A stretch of DNA of 64,000 nucleotides from Arthrobacter jinronghuae (GTDB lineage: Bacteria; Actinomycetota; Actinomycetes; Actinomycetales; Micrococcaceae), in the NCBI RefSeq assembly GCF_025244825.1, contig NZ_CP104263.1, positions 2,232,001-2,296,000 on the forward strand. Direction: 5' to 3'. A model generated the notes under the pieces. The model saw only the letters and a program-made list of their open reading frames with translations. It was not told the origin of the DNA and searched no databases. How positions within the stretch are numbered: position 1 is the stretch's first letter; each line of letters starts with the position of its first letter. Positions 36,997 to 46,748 of this stretch are shown piece by piece. A program made the position numbers and the translations under genes.

Positions 36997-37062
36997 GGAA
37001 ACTCCTTCGAAGCGGTCGATGGCGCATACAGCACCGAACGTACTACTCCTACCAACCCCGCC

Positions 37063-38355
37063 CTACGCGGATTTGTTCCGGCGCTTGGTGGCGACAGCGT
37101 GGGAAATGAGGGTCGGTTCGGCCTTCTTCTCCACTGTATCGGCGGTAATGACCACCGTGGCGACGTCCTCCTGGCTGGGCAGATCGAACATGACCGGCAG
37201 CAGCACTTCTTCGAGGATGGCACGCAGGCCGCGGGCTCCGGTGCCGCGGTCCAGCGCCTGGTCCGCAATCGCGTCCAGGGCGCCCTGCTCGAAGGTGAGT
37301 TCGACGCCGTCGAGTTGGAACATCTTCTGGTACTGCTTCACCAGGGCGTTCTTGGGCTCGGTCAGGATGCGGATCAGGGCTGTACGGTCCAGGTTGGACA
37401 CCGTGGTGATCACCGGCAGGCGGCCGATGAACTCCGGGATCAGGCCGAACTTGAGCAGGTCCTCGGGCATGACCTCGGCGTACGAATCGGTGCCCTTGGT
37501 GGTTTCGATCAGCGGCGCGCCGAATCCGATGCCCTTGCGGCCGGACCGCGAACCGATGATTTCCTCGAGGCCGGCAAAGGCACCGGCCACGATGAAGAGG
37601 ACATTGGTGGTGTCGATCTGGATGAATTCCTGGTGCGGATGCTTACGCCCGCCCTGCGGCGGCACGGAGGCGACGGTGCCTTCGAGGATCTTCAGCAGGG
37701 CCTGCTGTACGCCCTCGCCGGAGACGTCCCGGGTGATCGAGGGGTTCTCGCTCTTGCGGGAAATCTTGTCGATCTCGTCAATGTAGATGATGCCCTGCTC
37801 GGCCTTCTTGACGTCGTAGTCCGCGGCCTGGATGAGCTTGAGCAGGATGTTCTCCACGTCTTCACCCACGTACCCGGCTTCGGTGAGCGCGGTGGCATCG
37901 GCGACGGCGAAGGGGACGTTGAGCCGGCGGGCCAGGGTCTGCGCCAGATAGGTCTTGCCGCAGCCGGTGGGACCGATCAGGAGGATGTTGGACTTGCCGA
38001 TTTCGACGTCGTCGGCAGCTACTGCGTCCGCGAGGTTACCCGCGCCGCGCGGGGCGTGGCCGGCCTGGATGCGCTTGTAGTGGTTGTAGACCGCAACGGC
38101 CAGCGACCGCTTGGCGGGTTCCTGGCCAATCACGTATTCCTGCAGCGAGTCGAAGATTTCCCGCGGCTTGGGCAGCTCGAAGGTACCCAGATCTGCAACC
38201 TCGGAAAGCTCTTCCTCAATGATCTCGTTGCAGAGGTCGATGCACTCGTCACAGATGTACACGCCGGGGCCGGCAATGAGTTTGCGGACCTGCTTCTGGC
38301 TCTTTCCGCAGAAAGAGCACTTGAGCAGATCTGTGCTCTCACCAATGCGAGCCAT
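37063..38355 (-). CDS. clpX: ATP-dependent Clp protease ATP-binding subunit ClpX
   Basis: The 430-residue AAA+ unfoldase has the N-terminal zinc-binding domain ([26 protein letters not shown] pattern, four cysteines at about 15-40), Walker A GPTGCGKT and Walker B IYIDEIDK, and the pore/RKH-type regions. It unfolds substrates and feeds them to ClpP1P2. The ATG at 38355 lies about 170 bases after clpP2, with a hairpin between, so clpX probably also has its own promoter (TAGAGT, about 38426). Confidence 0.96.
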   Translation of the reverse strand: MARIGESTDLLKCSFCGKSQKQVRKLIAGPGVYICDECIDLCNEIIEEELSEVADLGTFELPKPREIFDSLQEYVIGQEPAKRSLAVAVYNHYKRIQAGHAPRGAGNLADAVAADDVEIGKSNILLIGPTGCGKTYLAQTLARRLNVPFAVADATALTEAGYVGEDVENILLKLIQAADYDVKKAEQGIIYIDEIDKISRKSENPSITRDVSGEGVQQALLKILEGTVASVPPQGGRKHPHQEFIQIDTTNVLFIVAGAFAGLEEIIGSRSGRKGIGFGAPLIETTKGTDSYAEVMPEDLLKFGLIPEFIGRLPVITTVSNLDRTALIRILTEPKNALVKQYQKMFQLDGVELTFEQGALDAIADQALDRGTGARGLRAILEEVLLPVMFDLPSQEDVATVVITADTVEKKAEPTLISHAVATKRRNKSA

Positions 38356-38458
38356 AGTTCAGTCCCCTTAGATGGTCCATCAAAAACGGTTCCGCAGCAT
38401 GGGCTGAGCCAACCATGATCCACTCTAGGACACTTGGAGGAGCTATTCAGCAACCAAA

Positions 38459-38492
38459 CGGCCCGTGGTGCGATATTACGCGCCACGGGCCG
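38459..38492 (-). terminator. Hairpin between clpP2 and clpX
   Basis: Arms 38459-38468 and 38483-38492 form a 10-bp stem with a 14-base loop, followed on the minus strand by TTTGG. It may reduce read-through from clpP2 into clpX. Confidence 0.6.
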
Positions 38493-38523
38493 GCTGGACA
38501 TGCCATTATTTCGGCGAAGCAGG

Positions 38524-39198
38524 TTACATCTTGTTGATGGCCGGCGTCTTGAGCTTGCGGGAATCGAGCACCTGGTCGATCAGCCCGTATTCCAGGGCCG
38601 ACTCGGCGGTCAGGATCTTGTCGCGCTCGATGTCCGTGTTGACCTGTTCGGAGGTGCGGTTGGAGTGCAGCGCCAGGGTGTCCTCCAGCCAGGTACGCAT
38701 CCGCATGACCTCGGCGGCCTGGATTTCCAGGTCGGAGGCCTGGCCGCCCTGGCCGCCGGACAGCGACGGCTGGTGGATGAGCACGCGGGCGTTCGGCAGT
38801 GCCAGGCGCTTGCCCGGGGTTCCGGCGGCCAGCAGCACGGCGGCCGCGCTGGCAGCCTGACCGAGGCAGACCGTCTGGATCTCCGGACGGATGTACTGCA
38901 TGGTGTCGTAAATGGCCGTCATGGCCGTGAACGAGCCGCCCGGGGAGTTGATGTACAGGGTGATGTCGCGGTCCGGATCCGTGGACTCAAGCACCAGCAG
39001 CTGGGCCATGACGTCGTCAGCGGACGCGTCGTCAACCTGGACGCCCAGGAAGATGATGCGGTCTTCGAACAGCTTGGTGTACGGATCCTGGCGCTTGAAC
39101 CCGTAGGGCGTGCGCTCTTCGAACTGCGGCAGGACGTAGCGGCTGGTGGGCATCTGCGGGGCTACGGCGGAGCCGGCGGTGCCGAAATTATGGTTCAT
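38524..39198 (-). CDS. clpP: ATP-dependent Clp protease proteolytic subunit ClpP2
   Basis: The 224-residue serine protease has catalytic Ser in [11 protein letters not shown] and His in [10 protein letters not shown]. It has a longer N-terminus than ClpP1 ([27 protein letters not shown]), as in the second actinobacterial paralogue. ClpP1 and ClpP2 form a mixed 14-mer that works with ClpX or ClpC. It follows clpP1 by 47 bp on the same strand. Confidence 0.95.
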   Translation of the reverse strand: MNHNFGTAGSAVAPQMPTSRYVLPQFEERTPYGFKRQDPYTKLFEDRIIFLGVQVDDASADDVMAQLLVLESTDPDRDITLYINSPGGSFTAMTAIYDTMQYIRPEIQTVCLGQAASAAAVLLAAGTPGKRLALPNARVLIHQPSLSGGQGGQASDLEIQAAEVMRMRTWLEDTLALHSNRTSEQVNTDIERDKILTAESALEYGLIDQVLDSRKLKTPAINKM

Positions 39199-39245
39199 GA
39201 ATTACTCCTGAAGTCTGCAAATGGAGGGGTGGCTGGCCGGGGACC

Positions 39246-39893
39246 CTAGTCCTCGTCCTTGCCCTCTGCCTGGTCCTGGTTGGTTCCGCCGCCGCCGGTC
39301 ACTCCGCCTGCGTGCGCGGAGATCTTGTCGAAGAAGCCGTATTCCAGGGCTTCCTGCGCGGTGAACCACTTGTCGCGGTCATTGTCCTTGAGGATGGTTT
39401 CGACGGTCTGGCCGGTCTGCTCGGCGGTCAGCTCAGCCATCACGCGCTTCATGTTCAGGATCAGCTCGGCCTGGATCTTGATGTCCGAAGCCGTGCCGCC
39501 GATTCCGCCGGAGGGCTGGTGCATCAGGATACGGGCGTGCGGCGTTGCGTAGCGCTTGCCCTTGGTGCCGGAGGAGAGCAGGAACTGGCCCATGGAGGCG
39601 GCCAGGCCGGTGGCGACCGTGACGACGTCGTTCGGGATGAACTGCATGGTGTCGTAGATCGCCATGCCTGCGGTCACGGAACCGCCGGGAGAGTTGATGT
39701 AAAGGTAGATGTCCTTCTCAGGATCTTCCGCGGAAAGCAGCAGAAGCTGGGAGCAGATCGCGTTGGCATTCTCGTCCCGGACTTCCGAGCCCAACCAGAT
39801 GATCCGCTCTTTGAGCAGGCGGTTGTAGATGTAGTCGTCCCGGCCGGCCGGGTCCACCGTTGCCATGGTGGGTGTGTTCGGTGCAGTTGCCAT
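39246..39893 (-). CDS. clpP: ATP-dependent Clp protease proteolytic subunit ClpP1
   Basis: The 215-residue protein has catalytic Ser in [12 protein letters not shown] and His in [12 protein letters not shown]. It precedes ClpP2 in the same transcript and is downstream of tig. The N-terminal residues before [17 protein letters not shown] are probably a removed propeptide. ATG 39893 follows the AGAGGT-like site about 9 bases upstream on the minus strand. Confidence 0.95.
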   Translation of the reverse strand: MATAPNTPTMATVDPAGRDDYIYNRLLKERIIWLGSEVRDENANAICSQLLLLSAEDPEKDIYLYINSPGGSVTAGMAIYDTMQFIPNDVVTVATGLAASMGQFLLSSGTKGKRYATPHARILMHQPSGGIGGTASDIKIQAELILNMKRVMAELTAEQTGQTVETILKDNDRDKWFTAQEALEYGFFDKISAHAGGVTGGGGTNQDQAEGKDED

Positions 39894-40088
39894 ACTGAGT
39901 GACCTCTCGCTCTGGCAGGAACGGGTGCTGGCCGTGCCAGCGGCTCCTGCCGTTTGTCTCTTCTAGGACACTAGCCTGTTGCGGCGGCGTTCTGCTTCGG
40001 TTTGGCCGACTGTTCGCTGACGGCGCACGATGCGCGTCACATCGCCCTGTGGCGCGGGCCGGCCCGCGAAAGGACCGCTTAAACCACT

Positions 40089-40118
40089 GTGCCGCCGGCC
40101 CTTTCGGACCGGCGGCAC
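40089..40118 (-). terminator. Hairpin after tig
   Basis: Arms 40089-40098 and 40109-40118 form a 10-bp stem with a 10-base loop just downstream of the tig stop. The T-tail on the minus strand is weak (AGTGGTTT), so it may only attenuate. Confidence 0.6.
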
Positions 40119-40145
40119 AACTGGCGGTTTAGGAAACCGGACAGG

Positions 40146-41495
40146 CTAGGCCTTGTCTTCGTTCTGGTGCTCTTCTGCTTCTGCTGCTTCGACCTCTTCG
40201 CCGGCGGGCCGGACGAATTCGGTGAGGTCGATCTCGGCACCGGTGGTGTCGGTGACCTTGGCCAGTTCGAGGACCTTGGCCAGTGCCTTGCGGCGGCGGA
40301 CTTCGCCGACCATCATCGGAACCTGGCCGCTCTGGTCGATCAGCTGGGCGAACTGGTTCGGATCCATGCCGTACTGCGAGGCGGAGGAAACGATGTAGTC
40401 GATCAGTTCGTTCTGGTTGACCCCTACTTCTTCCTTCTCGGCTACGGCGTCAAGGATGATCTCGTTCTTGAACGCCTGCTCGGTGTTGGAACGAACCTCG
40501 GCGCGGTGCTCTTCGGTGTCGTGGTCCGGACCGGAGGTCTGGGCGCTCTCGGAGTTGAAGTGCTGTTCGATCTGCTCTTCGATGACGGATTCCGGTACCG
40601 GAACCTCAACGAGGGCGAGCAGCTTCTCCAGGACCTTGTCGCGGGCCTCGACGCCCTGCTCCATCAGCTTGGACTCGGCGGCACGCTTGGTGAGGTCTTC
40701 GCGGAGCTCGGCGATGGTGTCGAATTCGCTTGCCAGCTGGGCAAAGTCGTCGTTGGCCTCGGGGAGCTCGCGCTCCTTGACTGCCTTGACGGTCACGGTG
40801 ACCACGGCGTCGGAACCGGCGTGCTCACCGCCGGCCAGCTTGGTGTTGAAGGTAGCGGATTCGCCGCTGCTCAGACCGGTAACGGCCTCGTCCATGCCTT
40901 CGAGCATGGTGCCGGCGCCTACCTGGTAGGACAGGTCAGCAGCGGAATCCACCTCTTCACCGTCTACCTTGGCGACCAGGTCCATGGTCAGGAAGTCATC
41001 GGCTGCGGCGGGGCGGTCCACGGACTTCAGCGTGCCGAAGCGGCTGCGCAGCTCGTCCAGGGCCTTGTCGACGTCGGCGTCGGAAGCCTCGGCGGGCTCG
41101 ACGGTGACCTCGAGGCCGGCGTAGTCCGGCAGCTCGATTTCGGGGCGGATGTCCAGCTCGACGGTGAAGACCAGCTGGCCTTCGTCGGAAGTCGGGTCCG
41201 GCACTTCGGTGATTTCAACTTCGGGCCGGCTCAGGGGGCTGATTCCGGTTTCCTGGACGGCTTCGGCGTAGAAGCCGTTGAGTCCGTCGTTGATCGCCGT
41301 CTCGAGGACGTAGCCGCGGCCAACGCGCTGATCGATGAGGCGGTTGGGAACCTTGCCCTTGCGGAAGCCCGGGACCTGCACCTGAGTGGCGATGGTCTTG
41401 TAGGCCTCTTCGATGCTCGGCTTCAGTTCCTCGAACGGAACTTCAACGTTGAGCTTTACCCGCGTGGGTGTGAGGTTTTCTACGGCGCTCTTCAC
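40146..41495 (-). CDS. tig: Trigger factor
   Basis: The 449-residue chaperone/peptidyl-prolyl isomerase has the ribosome-binding N-terminal motif ([24 protein letters not shown] and GFRKGKVP), the PPIase domain in the middle (about 155-245) and an acidic C-terminal tail ([10 protein letters not shown]). I chose GTG 41495, which gives the usual N-terminus and follows AGGAGA by 9 bases; the open frame extends 14 codons further. It heads the tig-clpP1-clpP2-clpX group. Confidence 0.95.
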   Translation of the reverse strand: MKSAVENLTPTRVKLNVEVPFEELKPSIEEAYKTIATQVQVPGFRKGKVPNRLIDQRVGRGYVLETAINDGLNGFYAEAVQETGISPLSRPEVEITEVPDPTSDEGQLVFTVELDIRPEIELPDYAGLEVTVEPAEASDADVDKALDELRSRFGTLKSVDRPAAADDFLTMDLVAKVDGEEVDSAADLSYQVGAGTMLEGMDEAVTGLSSGESATFNTKLAGGEHAGSDAVVTVTVKAVKERELPEANDDFAQLASEFDTIAELREDLTKRAAESKLMEQGVEARDKVLEKLLALVEVPVPESVIEEQIEQHFNSESAQTSGPDHDTEEHRAEVRSNTEQAFKNEIILDAVAEKEEVGVNQNELIDYIVSSASQYGMDPNQFAQLIDQSGQVPMMVGEVRRRKALAKVLELAKVTDTTGAEIDLTEFVRPAGEEVEAAEAEEHQNEDKA

Positions 41496-41549
41496 AGCGT
41501 AAGTTCTCCTGAGGGTTCTGGGATTGGTCTGCACCATGGTTATACAGAG

Positions 41550-41623
41550 TCGGGGTGACAGGATTTGAACCTGCGACTTCCTGCTCCCAAAGCAGGCGCT
41601 CTTCCAAGCTGAGCTACACCCCG
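41550..41623 (-). tRNA. tRNA-Pro (anticodon TGG)
   Basis: A 74-nt cloverleaf with acceptor CGGGGTG/CACCCCG, anticodon arm CCTGC-TTTGGGA-GCAGG giving TGG, and T-loop TTCAAAT. CCA is not encoded. Confidence 0.95.
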
Positions 41624-41774
41624 TCAGTGCACCTGACAGCCTACCTGCCCTGAAGCTGGTATGACGAATTTTCCCTGCGCCGGGACCAATTCCACACCCG
41701 GTTGGGAACCGGATACAGGCCGATTACTCTCGGCCGGTAATCGCGTGCTAAGGTAAAACCTGCCTTACGGCGCC

Positions 41775-41848
41775 GGGGATGTAGCTCAATGGTAGAGCCT
41801 CAGTCTTCCAAACTGATTACGCGGGTTCGATTCCCGTCATCCCCTCCA
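41775..41848 (+). tRNA. tRNA-Gly (anticodon TCC)
   Basis: Acceptor GGGGATG (41775-41781) pairs with CATCCCC (41838-41844); the anticodon arm TCAGT-CTTCCAA-ACTGA gives TCC. CCA is encoded (41846-41848). A -10-like TAAGGT lies at 41749-41754. Confidence 0.95.
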
Positions 41849-41853
41849 CCTTA

Positions 41854-41891
41854 GAAGGGCCTTCCACCGCGCGGAAGGCCCTTCTTGCTTT
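41854..41891 (+). terminator. Terminator after tRNA-Gly
   Basis: A 12-bp stem (41854-41865 with 41873-41884) followed by TTGCTTT just downstream of the tRNA. Confidence 0.85.
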
Positions 41892-41935
41892 AAGTCCCAT
41901 GCAGGTCAGGCACCTGCACCTGTCTGCGCCCGTGC

Positions 41936-42835
41936 TCAGTCGGCTTGGCAGGACGGGCACCAGTACAGCTTGCGGGCGCCCATCTCCGTTCCCGCCACCG
42001 GCGTTCCGCAGCGCCGGCACGGCAGTCCGGTCCGCTTATAGACATAGTGGGCCTCGGACACGGGGACCGGCTCGCCGGTGTCATCCCGGTCCTGCGGCTC
42101 CGTGGTGATGATCCTTCCCTGCCGCACTCCGTCGTTCATCAGGCGTACGACGTCGTCCCACAGCTCCCCTGCCTCGGCCTCGCCGACGCTTCGGCCCAGC
42201 CGCCAGGGAGACATCCGGCGGCGGAACAGCACTTCGGCGCGGTACACGTTGCCCACCCCGGCCAGTACTTCCTGGTTCATCAGGAGCAGGCCGACGGGCG
42301 AGCCCTTGCTGCGCAGCCGGCGCGTGAATTCCGCTGCCCGCCCGGCGGCGCCGTCAGCTCCGTCCGCCAGCGGGTCCGGTCCCAGCCTGGCCAATACCTT
42401 TTGGCGCTCGGCTTCGGTCACCACCTCACAGGCAGTGGGACCCCGGAGGTCCGCCCACCCATGCTTGGAAACCAGCCGGACCCGCACCGCCCCCTTGGGC
42501 TCGGGCGGCCCTGAGTAGCCCGCGCCGTCGTCGCCGGCTACCTCCTGCTCCCCCAGCCGCCGGGGCGCGCCGATGCTGGAGGATCCGATGAACGTTTCAT
42601 CCCCGCCGAAATCGAAGGCGCCGTAGAGCCCAAGGTGGATGCGCAGGTAGAGATCGTGGTCAAAGTGCAGGAACAGCTGCTTGCCGTGGGCTTCCGCCGC
42701 CTCGAGCACATGCCCGTCCAGTCGGGCGGCACCGGCGGCAAACCGGCCCTGCGGGCTGCTTACGGTGAGCCGTTCGCCGCCGAACACCGAGGAGAACTGC
42801 CGGGCCAGGCGGTGGATCGAATGCCCTTCGGGCAT
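41936..42835 (-). CDS. Fpg/Nei-family DNA glycosylase (Nei2-like)
   Basis: The 299-residue protein starts MPEGHSIHRLA, where Pro2 becomes the N-terminal nucleophile and Glu3 assists; MPEGHS with His is the Nei/endonuclease VIII-type form, as in mycobacterial Nei2. The C-terminus has the zinc finger CRRCGTPV...WCPSCQ (four cysteines). It excises oxidised bases and nicks the abasic site. Its ATG overlaps the rpiB stop (TAATG). It ends close to a convergent tRNA-Gly. Confidence 0.9.
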   Translation of the reverse strand: MPEGHSIHRLARQFSSVFGGERLTVSSPQGRFAAGAARLDGHVLEAAEAHGKQLFLHFDHDLYLRIHLGLYGAFDFGGDETFIGSSSIGAPRRLGEQEVAGDDGAGYSGPPEPKGAVRVRLVSKHGWADLRGPTACEVVTEAERQKVLARLGPDPLADGADGAAGRAAEFTRRLRSKGSPVGLLLMNQEVLAGVGNVYRAEVLFRRRMSPWRLGRSVGEAEAGELWDDVVRLMNDGVRQGRIITTEPQDRDDTGEPVPVSEAHYVYKRTGLPCRRCGTPVAGTEMGARKLYWCPSCQAD

Positions 42836-43305
42836 TAGAGCGTTGAGCCGGTGGTTTCGTACCGCGCAATCTGTCCGATCCGGCGGACATGGCGTTCGGC
42901 GTCGCTGAACGGCTCGGCGAGGAAGGCTTCGATGATGCCGGTGGCCTCCTCGACGCTGTGCTGGCGGCCGCCCACGGCGACGATATTGGCGTCATTGTGC
43001 TGGCGTGCGAGCTTTGCGGTCTCCAGGTTCCAAGCCAGTGCGGCCCGGACCCCGCGAACCTTGTTGGCGGCAATCTGTTCACCGTTGCCTGAACCGCCCA
43101 GCACGATTCCGAGGGCGTCCGTGCCCGCTTCCTGATCCCGGACAACGGCCTCGGCAGCATTGATGCAGAACGCGGGGTAGTCGTCCTCGGCATCGTATTC
43201 GCGGGGGCCGTGGTCGACGACGTCGTACCCCTTGCCCGTCAGATGTTGGATGAGGTGGGAGCTCAGTTCCATGCCTGCGTGGTCGGTTGCAATGTGGACG
43301 CGCAT
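42835..43305 (-). CDS. rpiB: Ribose-5-phosphate isomerase B
   Basis: The 156-residue protein has the RpiB start VHIATDHAGMELSSHL and catalytic region GIVLGGSGNGEQIAANKVRGVRAAL. Actinobacterial RpiB has a Glu in place of the Cys base seen in E. coli, consistent with SGNGEQ here. It interconverts ribose-5-phosphate and ribulose-5-phosphate in the pentose phosphate pathway. The ATG is at 43305. It is coupled to the downstream glycosylase gene. Confidence 0.94.
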   Translation of the reverse strand: MRVHIATDHAGMELSSHLIQHLTGKGYDVVDHGPREYDAEDDYPAFCINAAEAVVRDQEAGTDALGIVLGGSGNGEQIAANKVRGVRAALAWNLETAKLARQHNDANIVAVGGRQHSVEEATGIIEAFLAEPFSDAERHVRRIGQIARYETTGSTL

Positions 43306-43551
43306 TTGGGGTAAGTCCGTTTCTTCGGGAAGGGAAAGTGCATGTCCAGCCTAACTTCCGCCGCAGCCGCGCTTCCAAATTCCGCCGCCTCCACGGGCAA
43401 CCGCACTTACATCGCGTTCCCGCGTGCCGATAGAGCAGATAGGACCGTACTCCGATCCCCTCGGATTTGAGCGGTTTCCCCGCGTTCGACGCTGGCGTCG
43501 CGGATAGTGCACCGTTGCGCCCACCAGGAATCGCCCTACAAGGATTATCTA

Positions 43552-46500
43552 TTGAAAAGTGTAAAACTCGCCGTTCTGGCCCTCCTCGCTGCCTCTTTGA
43601 CGGCCGGGGGGCTTCCTGCGCAGGAGTTCGAGGAACTCCCGCAGCCGGCTGTCGCTGACGCCACCGGACCAGGTGCCCGCTCGACCCTGCCGTCTCCGGC
43701 GCCTGCCGGGGAATCGGAGGTCGATCCGGCCGCCCCCGCGCCGGCCGCGCAGGAGCCGGACCATAGCGAGCCGAACGCTACTGAGTCGGCCCCGGCTACG
43801 CCTGCCGTCTCTGACCCGGCCACGGCGGAGCCGTCCGCAACGGCGCCGGGCCTCGGAACGGAAGGTGAAGAGCAGCCGCAGGACGGAGAGGACTACGATC
43901 CCGTTGTCGGCGGCGGGTTCCCGGTTCCGGGTCCCGATACGCCTCTGGTAACCGACCCCGATGGAACCGTACGGTCCGCAGTCGAAACCGATATTTCGGC
44001 TATGCACGACCACGGAGCTGCATCGTTGAGCACCCGCAGCGGAGGTGCTTCCACCACGGCCGCCGCAGCGCGCAGCGGCACCATCCAGGTGACCCTGGTC
44101 TTCGCAACACTGACGGACAACCGCGGCGGAGTGGACCAGCAGGCCGCGAAAAACTCCATTACGGAGGCCAACAAGTACTGGCGGGCCGCGTCCAACCAGC
44201 GCCTGGGTATGTCGATTGCCGAAACCAAGACACTGAACAGCACTGCGAACTCCCAGCAGGACTACGCGGCAATGATGAACACCATCAGGAAGGACCTCCG
44301 GTGGTATGACACCCCCAACGAGGCCCTTGTGGTGTTCGTTCCGGCAGGGGACCTGCGCAGCGGCGGCTACGGGGGAATCCTGGGCGGGGGATGGACCTCA
44401 GGACCCACCAGCGGCTCGGTGCTGATGCCCCGGCCCTCGGGTTTCACGAATAACGTGGTCACTCATGAACTCGGCCACGTGCTCGGCCTGCTGCACGCCA
44501 ACAGCCTCAAGTGCAACAACGGCCGGTCCGATATCGGGATCAATTCCGCGGGTAACTGGGCGGACGGCGCGTGCACGTCGCGGGAGTACGGAGACACCTC
44601 GGATCTGATGGGCTACGCGCAGTACAACATGCCCATGATCAGTTCCTATTTCTGGGACTCCGGCGCCTTCGGCCGCGGCGACGAAATCCTCAACGCCGGC
44701 ACACCCGAACGGGCCAAGACCTACACGCTCCGGCCGTGGGCAGGTTCGGCGTCCAATCGCGCGGTGAAGTTCCGGGACACGTCCGGGGAGACCTACTATC
44801 TCGAGCTGCGGCAGCCGGTGGGCTATGACTCCGGGACAGCAGTGGGAGGAAACCGCGGCATCAAAATCGTCAAGCAGGATCTCGCGAACGACTGGGCCGT
44901 CAACTCGGTGGTTATCGCCCCGAATACCCGCGATTTCGCCGGCTACACGAACGCTAACAGCACGTGGCAGGCCGGACAGACCTTCACTACCCACTCCGGG
45001 ACCACTGTCAAGATCAATTCGATCAATGCAGACTCCGCGTCGGTCACCGTCACCGGTGTCATACGGGAGGACTTCACGCAGCGGGTCTTCTCCCCCGGAG
45101 ACTTCGACGGTGACGGAACCGCCGACCTCCTGACCCGCCGCAGCAACGGACAACTCTGGATGTCCCCGGGCCGGGGGAACGGCACCTTCAATCCTGCCAT
45201 CTGGATCGGCACGGGGTTCCAGATTTTCGACCGGTTCATCGCCACCGGAGACTATGACGGTGACGGAAACAACGATTTCCTCGCCCGGCATCTGGACGGC
45301 AGCCTCTGGCGGTACTCCGGGACCGGAGCAGTCCGCGCCGGGAACGAGGGCTACCGGTCCGGAGTCAAGATCGGCCAGGACGGCTGGGACGGTTTCGATT
45401 CCATCCTCGGTGTCGGCGATGCCAACAGCGACGGACGAAATGACATCGTCACACGCGCCCCCAACGGAACCCTCTATTTGTACGCGGGCACGGGAACCGG
45501 CCAGCACGGGTCCTCACGTTCCATCGGTACCGGCTGGAACCAGTACAACGGACTCGTCGGCGTCCGCGATTTCAACGGCGACGGCCGCGTAGACATGCTG
45601 GTACGGAGTAACGACGGATCGATATCCATCCGGCAAGGCGACGGGAGCGGAACCTTTACCCAGGGACCGGTCATCGGCACCGGATGGAACGGCTACTGGG
45701 ATATTCTCGCATCGGATTTCAACGGTGACGGCAAGACGGACCTGTTGGGCTACCGGAGCGACAATGCCGGGCTCACGTTCTACCCGGGCACCGGCAGCGT
45801 GTCCGAAGGCTACGCCTCTCCTGTCTCCACGCAGGGACTAAACCTCAGCCAGTCGGCCAAGGTCATCGACGCGGGAGACTTCAACGGCGACAAGGTCGCG
45901 GACCTGCTCTCGATCGACCGGGACGGCAGGCTGTGGCACCACCCGGGATCGGCAACCGGGACCGGAAAGTACTCGGCTGCGGCGTGGATCGGAACCGGCT
46001 GGGGAATCTACGCGGACGTCATTGCCTCCGATTACAACCGCGACGGGCGCAGCGACCTCATTGCACGCAGGAATGACGGAACGTTGTGGTTCTATGCCGG
46101 CTCCGGGAAGGTGGATGCCCGCAATGAGGGGTACCTGTCCCCGGAGCGAATTGGAACCGGATGGGGCGTCTTCACTGAACTCCTGGCCCCGGGAGACGTG
46201 AACTCCGACGGGCGGCCGGACATCCTCGCCCGCGACAGCAACGGCTCCCTGTGGTTCTATGCCGGGACCGGAGACACCGGCAACGGCCGCGAGGGCTACC
46301 GTGCGGGAACGATTGTCGGGAAGGGCGGCTGGGACGCTTTTGTTTCGCTTACCGCTGGCGGCGACTACGACCGGAAAGGCACCAACGACATCCTTGCACG
46401 CTACCCCGACGGCAGGCTCATGCTCTACAGAGGCCTCGGCAACGGAGGCTTCGCACCCGCAGAGCAGGTCGGCAGCGGCTGGAACGGATTCCGTACGGTG

Positions 46501-46638
46501 GTGGGCCCGGGCGATACTTCGGCCGCCGCACGCTACGGCTACCTGAGCGTTTACCCGGGCGAGAGCTCATTGTTCTACCGCAGTGACGGGATGGACTCCG
46601 AAGGATATGGATCGGCCGTGCAGGCGGGCCGCATTTAA
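43552..46638 (+). CDS. Secreted metzincin-type zinc protease with nine to ten FG-GAP repeats
   Basis: The 1028-residue protein has a signal peptide (1-24), an Ala/Pro/Glu-rich linker (30-125), a catalytic domain with the metzincin zinc motif HELGHVLGLLH (305-315) and Met-turn DLMGYA (Met353), and, from about residue 515, nine clear and one degenerate FG-GAP/VCBS repeats with Ca-binding DxDGDG or DxNxDG loops. I chose TTG 43552, which follows AAGGA by 7-8 bases and starts the signal peptide; GTG 43507 lacks a site. The repeats would form a beta-propeller that binds a surface or substrate. It should be extracellular. Confidence 0.85.
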   Translation: MKSVKLAVLALLAASLTAGGLPAQEFEELPQPAVADATGPGARSTLPSPAPAGESEVDPAAPAPAAQEPDHSEPNATESAPATPAVSDPATAEPSATAPGLGTEGEEQPQDGEDYDPVVGGGFPVPGPDTPLVTDPDGTVRSAVETDISAMHDHGAASLSTRSGGASTTAAAARSGTIQVTLVFATLTDNRGGVDQQAAKNSITEANKYWRAASNQRLGMSIAETKTLNSTANSQQDYAAMMNTIRKDLRWYDTPNEALVVFVPAGDLRSGGYGGILGGGWTSGPTSGSVLMPRPSGFTNNVVTHELGHVLGLLHANSLKCNNGRSDIGINSAGNWADGACTSREYGDTSDLMGYAQYNMPMISSYFWDSGAFGRGDEILNAGTPERAKTYTLRPWAGSASNRAVKFRDTSGETYYLELRQPVGYDSGTAVGGNRGIKIVKQDLANDWAVNSVVIAPNTRDFAGYTNANSTWQAGQTFTTHSGTTVKINSINADSASVTVTGVIREDFTQRVFSPGDFDGDGTADLLTRRSNGQLWMSPGRGNGTFNPAIWIGTGFQIFDRFIATGDYDGDGNNDFLARHLDGSLWRYSGTGAVRAGNEGYRSGVKIGQDGWDGFDSILGVGDANSDGRNDIVTRAPNGTLYLYAGTGTGQHGSSRSIGTGWNQYNGLVGVRDFNGDGRVDMLVRSNDGSISIRQGDGSGTFTQGPVIGTGWNGYWDILASDFNGDGKTDLLGYRSDNAGLTFYPGTGSVSEGYASPVSTQGLNLSQSAKVIDAGDFNGDKVADLLSIDRDGRLWHHPGSATGTGKYSAAAWIGTGWGIYADVIASDYNRDGRSDLIARRNDGTLWFYAGSGKVDARNEGYLSPERIGTGWGVFTELLAPGDVNSDGRPDILARDSNGSLWFYAGTGDTGNGREGYRAGTIVGKGGWDAFVSLTAGGDYDRKGTNDILARYPDGRLMLYRGLGNGGFAPAEQVGSGWNGFRTVVGPGDTSAAARYGYLSVYPGESSLFYRSDGMDSEGYGSAVQAGRI

Positions 46639-46748
46639 CGTCCGGTGCTTTGGGAGGGTGCTTAGCAATGAGAGACTGTTGCACAAGATCACTAATGTGA
46701 GGCGGACCAGCGTCTGCCGCACTCTTTGTCCTTGAGAAAGGCCCTCCC

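Noticed and set aside
41749..41767. TAAGG-n9-CCTTA, resembling an iron-regulator (DtxR) box
   Set aside because: The left arm is the likely -10 of the tRNA-Gly promoter (TAAGGT also precedes the tRNA-Ala genes), only about 11 of 19 positions match a DtxR-type box, and no iron gene is nearby.
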